Origin: Hymenobacter guriensis
GTDB taxonomy: Bacteria > Bacteroidota > Bacteroidia > Cytophagales > Hymenobacteraceae
Reading direction: 5' to 3'
Length of the DNA stretch: 64,000 bases
Assembly (NCBI RefSeq): GCF_015773195.1
Contig: NZ_JADWYK010000007.1
Span: 228,352-292,351, forward strand
Below are positions 60,657 to 64,000 of this stretch, piece after piece. The notes under the pieces were generated by a model. That model was not told the DNA's origin, did no database searches, and worked only from the letters and a program-made list of their open reading frames with translations. Position 1 is the first letter of the stretch, and every line of letters begins with the position of its first letter. The position numbers and the translations under genes are program-made.

Positions 60657-61841
60657 CTATTTCCGTAAACTCATCTTAAAAATGTGATAAGGCTGGTCTT
60701 GTTTGCCGATGCCTTTGTTCCAGGTAGGCGTTTTGTGGATAGCGGAATTAGTCACGTACAATGTGCCGCCATCAGCAGAAAAAGCAAACGTATCCGGCCA
60801 CTCCAGGCGAGGATCCTGCACTACCAACTCAATTTTGCCAGTTGGCGTGCGTCGCTTAATAGAGTGGTCTTCGAAGGTTGTCATGTACAGATTATTCTGC
60901 GCGTCAATCTCCATTCCATCGCAGGCGGGCACCTTGCCTAAGTCTTCTATCTGCTGAGTCAGCTGGGCGTCCGACAGAGCCGGGTCGCGGAGGGCCGCCG
61001 TCTTGATGCGAAACAGCGTGTAGCTCGTGAGTGGCTTCCAGTAGAGGTACTGCATATCTTGGCTCAGAGCAATACCATCGGCATTGAAGCGGGCCCGCTT
61101 GCCGGTAGCATCAATCAGTTCCTGCCCGTCGGCTTTGATGTTGAGCGTGGTGTCGCCCTGAGTAGAGGGGTGCAGAGCCAGCAACCGCCGCGCTTTGCCC
61201 GATTTCAGGTCGACGACCACTAGGCTGCCGATACCCGACTCAGTAATGTAGGCGTAGCTGTTCTGGGTGTCGATGCGCACGTCATTCAGGTAAGATTTAC
61301 GCGGAGCCACGCTCTCAGGAAAGCTGATATTCTGCACAACCTTATTGGTTGCGGGGTCAATCTTAACCAGCTTGGGGCCGCCGGGCACGGTACCCTTCAG
61401 GCCGGGTGAGGCCGGGTCGAGCACCCAGAGCATTCCGGTTTTATCGGCGTACACGCTCTGCGGGCAAATCCAGTGCTTCTGAGGCTCGTTGCGGGTAGTC
61501 TCATTCCAGGTACACCAGTTAGCATCGGGGTAGCCTTGTACGGAGCCATCGGGCTTAATTTCGGCTACCGGGTTTACGGGGTTATTATCCCAGCGCGGAA
61601 AGTCTCCGAACACGCGCCCATCAGGCAGCACGGCTACGCCCACGATCTGCGGCTCCCGGAACCTGGCCACAATCTGTAGCGGCGAGTCAGCGGGAGCAGC
61701 CACCGACGTTTCAGTTGAAGCGGCCGGGGTGGTAGTCTTGTCGTTCTCAGGAGAAGAAGTGGAAGGAGATGAGCAAGCGGCCAGCATCAGAAACAAGCCA
61801 GCAGGACCCAGTGACCGGGAAAGCGAGTTGGTGAAAGTCAT
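60657..61841 (-). CDS. Yellow/major royal jelly-related lipoprotein (SMP-30-like)
   Basis: A 394-residue lipoprotein (lipobox C23, LMLAAC) with a Ser/Thr-rich linker (24-52) and a six-bladed propeller of the Yellow/MRJP family, known in bacteria as L-dopachrome tautomerase-related protein. Seen are VGVAVLPDGRVFGDFPRW, ICPQSVYADKTGMLWVLDP, YLNDVRIDTQNSYAYITESG, ADGIALSQDMQYLYWKPL and KVPACDGMEIDAQNNLYMT. The activity of bacterial members is not established. It lies 200 bp upstream of sucA on the same strand in its own unit. Confidence 0.87.
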   Translation of the reverse strand: MTFTNSLSRSLGPAGLFLMLAACSSPSTSSPENDKTTTPAASTETSVAAPADSPLQIVARFREPQIVGVAVLPDGRVFGDFPRWDNNPVNPVAEIKPDGSVQGYPDANWCTWNETTRNEPQKHWICPQSVYADKTGMLWVLDPASPGLKGTVPGGPKLVKIDPATNKVVQNISFPESVAPRKSYLNDVRIDTQNSYAYITESGIGSLVVVDLKSGKARRLLALHPSTQGDTTLNIKADGQELIDATGKRARFNADGIALSQDMQYLYWKPLTSYTLFRIKTAALRDPALSDAQLTQQIEDLGKVPACDGMEIDAQNNLYMTTFEDHSIKRRTPTGKIELVVQDPRLEWPDTFAFSADGGTLYVTNSAIHKTPTWNKGIGKQDQPYHIFKMSLRK

Positions 61842-62265
61842 AAATGAATGGCTAAGAGAACAGGAAAAGCTTTGGGTAGAAGAAACCAGTTACTTTCCTA
61901 CGCACTACCTGTTCCCGTGTTCTGCTTAGGTTGTTTGCTAGTGCCCTCTGCAGCTAATAAAGGTGTAAAATAATGATTGTTGAATATCTATTAAATTGTA
62001 CTTTTTTATTCTTAATCAGCCTGACAACAAAGCGAGCTACAATTATTAGAACTCCTCTGGCTCTCTATAACGGTGATTATTAATAGAAAATTGGCTAATT
62101 TTAGAATTTATCCTTTTGTCTATATGACTTCATTTGGATGAAGTAACCTCTTTGTAACCTTTTGTCTTCATACGCTGTAGGGTGTTTCTCAAATGCCGCG
62201 TCCGGCCAAATTGGACGAAGCTTATACTCCCGGGCTTTAATCGGGAGTCCACCAGCTTAACCGTC
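61842..62265 (+). promoter_or_regulatory. AT-rich leader/promoter region with hairpins
   Basis: About 420 bp with no gene, among the most AT-rich DNA of the window. Two small hairpins are clear: acttcat-ttgg-atgaagt (62127-62144) and actcccg-nine bases-cgggagt (62226-62248), the latter 17 bp before the 3D-domain gene. The rest has no consensus promoter that I can place with confidence. Confidence 0.5.
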
Positions 62266-62817
62266 ATGTCTATAGCCCTATTTCTGCTGAACCTCCTTTT
62301 CTCTCCCCAAACGCCCCCGATTCCCCCTGTACCGGCCCATCCGGTTGTGTTCACCGTGGTTGCTCCCCCCGAACTGGAGCCTCGTCCCATCACGGTTCCA
62401 TCCACTTCCCTAGCTAGTTTGCCCCAGCGCCTGCCGCACTATACCGTCACAGCTACGGTGTACACCCCGGAGGTAGAGCAAACTGATGACGAGCCGTTCG
62501 TAACGGCCGACAACTCCCGTATTCCGCAAAACCATTCCAGCAAAACCCGTTGGATAGCCTTGTCGCGCGACTTGCTACAGCGCTGGGGCGGCCCCCTAGA
62601 CTATGGCGACGCGGTCCGCATTAGCGGTATTTCCCCTCAGCTCGATGGTGTCTATACGGTGCACGATACCATGAACCGCCGCCACCGCCATTGCATCGAC
62701 CTGCTTATGAACGAGCAAGAAATCCGCGGCCGTATGGATGACCTGGATTTTGGCCGCTGGGAAAAAGTGCGCATCACCAAAGTAGCCGCCCCAGTCCCCG
62801 AATGGAGCGAAGGCTAA
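62266..62817 (+). CDS. 3D (Asp-Asp-Asp) domain protein, RlpA-like fold
   Basis: A 183-residue exported protein. A hydrophobic start (MSIALFLLNLLF) is followed by a Pro-rich stretch (17-55) and a double-psi beta-barrel of the 3D/RlpA type (about 60-175): HYTVTATVYTPEVEQTDDEP, FVTADNSRIPQN, WIALSRDLLQRWGG, YGDAVRISGISPQLDGVYTV and HDTMNRRHRHCIDLLM, with the acidic residues of the 3D motif. Such domains occur in lytic transglycosylases and other cell-wall enzymes. Start set at 62266; the frame is open to 62182. Confidence 0.85.
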   Translation: MSIALFLLNLLFSPQTPPIPPVPAHPVVFTVVAPPELEPRPITVPSTSLASLPQRLPHYTVTATVYTPEVEQTDDEPFVTADNSRIPQNHSSKTRWIALSRDLLQRWGGPLDYGDAVRISGISPQLDGVYTVHDTMNRRHRHCIDLLMNEQEIRGRMDDLDFGRWEKVRITKVAAPVPEWSEG

Positions 62818-62830
62818 AGCCAGTTGCATA

Positions 62831-63838
62831 TTAGGTTGGCTCTGGGTACGAGACTATCGTGCGTGGCATTCCTTCCTCATCATATAGAAAGCTAAGGGGT
62901 TGCGCCGGATTACGCATGATTTCCGGCAGTTCCAGACGCCAGCGCTTCCACATTTCCTGCAAGGATTGGGCATAGCCCGAGTTTTCCCAAGGGTTGAATA
63001 TTTCCCGGGTTACGTCATCAATCAGGGTATCATACACCAACTGCTGGTCACCGGGCTTCACCGGCCGCACGTAGTAGTCAGGTACCACATTAAACAGATA
63101 GGCCGCATAGTACACGCGGGCCTTAAACTCGGCTACCTGCACCGGATGCAGCGCCTTGCCCTGCACATCTTCATACACGCGCCGCATGGCCTGCCGGATG
63201 ATGCCATTGTCAAGCAGGCAGGCTACCAGCACCACATTATCAAGCTTGATGCTGAACATCATCGTGCTCAGGTCATCGTCGTACTCAAAAGGGATGGTGT
63301 CTTCAGCTGGGTCAACTTCCAAGATGAAAACGGATGCCGGGGTGAAATCCTCGAACACAATAGGCACCCGCAATGCCTGGAACACTTGGTAAAAGGACTG
63401 CAGCTTCCCCAGCATCTGCCCGTTTTCCGACAGCGGGTACTGTGGCTTTATAAGTGGGTCAAGCTCCGTGAGCAGCTCCGTGAGCAGAATACCATAGAAC
63501 ATCTTGCCAAGCCATAGGAATAGCTGCTGTTCATTCATCTGCTGCCACGCAGTCAGGCCACCGTTGGCTACCTCGGCCATATGAGCCTCTAACGGCTCCA
63601 CCGCCTGGAGGCGACATTGCGGGCAGCATGGGATTCGTAATTCTTCGTACGCTACCACGCTTTGGTCAAGCAGGCGCATCTGCCGTTTGCTTAGCTGATA
63701 TCGGTCAAGCAGCCAGGGAGCCAGCACTGGCACTGTATCCTGCGGCGCCTGGGCTGGCGCTCCGCACAAAAAGCACGAGTTCGTGCTGAAGCGCATCCCA
63801 TCAAATGGGTCGTATAAAGCAAGGTCAGAAGGAGGCAT
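62831..63838 (-). CDS. Conserved hypothetical protein with two cysteine knuckles, 335 aa
   Basis: A 335-residue soluble protein. Near the N-terminus two short cysteine pairs, CFLCGAP (about 22-25) and CCPQCRLQ (about 71-75), may bind one zinc ion, like an HNH-associated or DNA/RNA-binding ribbon. The remaining 250 residues are mixed helices and strands with FMFSIKLDN-like MMFSIKLDNVVLVACLLD and VYYAAYLFNVVPDYYVRP. I do not recognise the family. The stop is 13 bp from the end of the convergent 3D gene, with no terminator hairpin between them. Confidence 0.75.
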   Translation of the reverse strand: MPPSDLALYDPFDGMRFSTNSCFLCGAPAQAPQDTVPVLAPWLLDRYQLSKRQMRLLDQSVVAYEELRIPCCPQCRLQAVEPLEAHMAEVANGGLTAWQQMNEQQLFLWLGKMFYGILLTELLTELDPLIKPQYPLSENGQMLGKLQSFYQVFQALRVPIVFEDFTPASVFILEVDPAEDTIPFEYDDDLSTMMFSIKLDNVVLVACLLDNGIIRQAMRRVYEDVQGKALHPVQVAEFKARVYYAAYLFNVVPDYYVRPVKPGDQQLVYDTLIDDVTREIFNPWENSGYAQSLQEMWKRWRLELPEIMRNPAQPLSFLYDEEGMPRTIVSYPEPT

Positions 63839-63937
63839 GAATGCAGTAATAAGCGGAACTACAAAGATACTGTCTGCTGTTTCATCCAGCTGTCTAACTC
63901 AGGGCTCAGAAAATTCTGAAGTTTTTTTGTGTCAGGC

Positions 63938-63969
63938 TTGCAAAAGGGGAGAAGGTGTTGTTACCTTTG
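63938..63969 (+). promoter_or_regulatory. Strong Bacteroidota promoter at the right edge
   Basis: TTG at 63938-63940 and TACCTTTG at 63962-63969, 21 bases apart, fit the -33/-7 consensus exactly. The following cagcccgcttc and the GC-rich ggaagggggag resemble the start of rRNA operon leaders in Bacteroidota as I recall them, so a 16S rRNA gene may follow beyond the window. Confidence 0.65.
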
Positions 63970-64000
63970 CAGCCCGCTTCAACCGGAAGGGGGAGTTGCT

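Noticed and set aside
62130..62405. Open frame of 91 codons on minus
   Set aside because: Overlaps the start of the 3D-domain gene and the AT-rich leader; no recognisable features.
1..64000. CRISPR array, prophage or insertion sequence
   Set aside because: No regularly spaced direct repeats, integrase, transposase or phage structural gene was seen in the window.
1..64000. tRNA or rRNA genes
   Set aside because: No cloverleaf with a convincing T-arm was found in the intergenic regions. Only a possible rRNA promoter at the right edge suggests an rRNA gene outside.

Overview
The window looks like chromosomal DNA of a GC-rich member of the Bacteroidota, most likely Hymenobacter or a close relative in the Cytophagales. 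This rests on a GldJ-type gliding lipoprotein next to a PorP/SprF type IX secretion protein, several families that are mainly known from Bacteroidota (DUF4175, DUF6970, DUF4382, DUF5694), promoter-like TAnnTTTG elements, and a fused DAHP synthase/chorismate mutase. The genus is an inference from gene style; no rRNA gene lies inside the window.

Layout. 1-6 kb: the start of a DUF4175 membrane protein, exonuclease III, a two-gene AhpD-like operon, comF, then gldJ and porP/sprF. 6-14.4 kb: a large AsmA-like envelope protein, a DUF4382 lipoprotein, thioredoxin-like and DinB proteins, a DUF6970 lipoprotein, a GNAT/diacylglycerol kinase pair and fumC. 14.5-19 kb: an ECF sigma factor overlapping a zinc-finger anti-sigma/TonB fusion, divergent from a von Willebrand A protein. 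19-22.7 kb: an outer-membrane barrel and two paralogous TPR proteins. 22.8-27.4 kb: the aromatic amino acid operon (pheA, aminotransferase, tyrA, DAHP synthase/chorismate mutase). 27.6-36.3 kb: LytTR regulator, serine hydrolase, M23 peptidase, a decayed SDR gene, RluE-type pseudouridine synthase, PhnA, cold-shock protein, RlmF, a DUF2156 protein and two small lysine-rich membrane proteins. 36.5-46.6 kb: a secreted vWA protein, signal peptidase I, and a run of envelope and hypothetical genes. 46.7-60.5 kb: lpdA, hydrolases and peptidases, an EamA transporter, truncated globin, and the 2-oxoglutarate dehydrogenase pair odhB-sucA. The right end holds a Yellow/MRJP lipoprotein, a 3D-domain protein, a zinc-knuckle protein and a strong promoter pointing out of the window.

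The main find is the leader of the aromatic operon. Two short ORFs packed with Phe and Tyr codons (22823-22882 and 22970-23050) are each followed by an intrinsic terminator, and pheA starts about ten bases after the second one. This reads as two ribosome-mediated attenuators in series, matching the phenylalanine/tyrosine products of the operon.

The intergenic regions also carry several different inverted-repeat elements of 70-170 bp (near 1.5, 3.3, 14.8, 19.2, 26.1, 42.7 and 48.3 kb) and a recurring terminator hairpin. No CRISPR array, prophage, insertion sequence, tRNA or rRNA gene was recognised.
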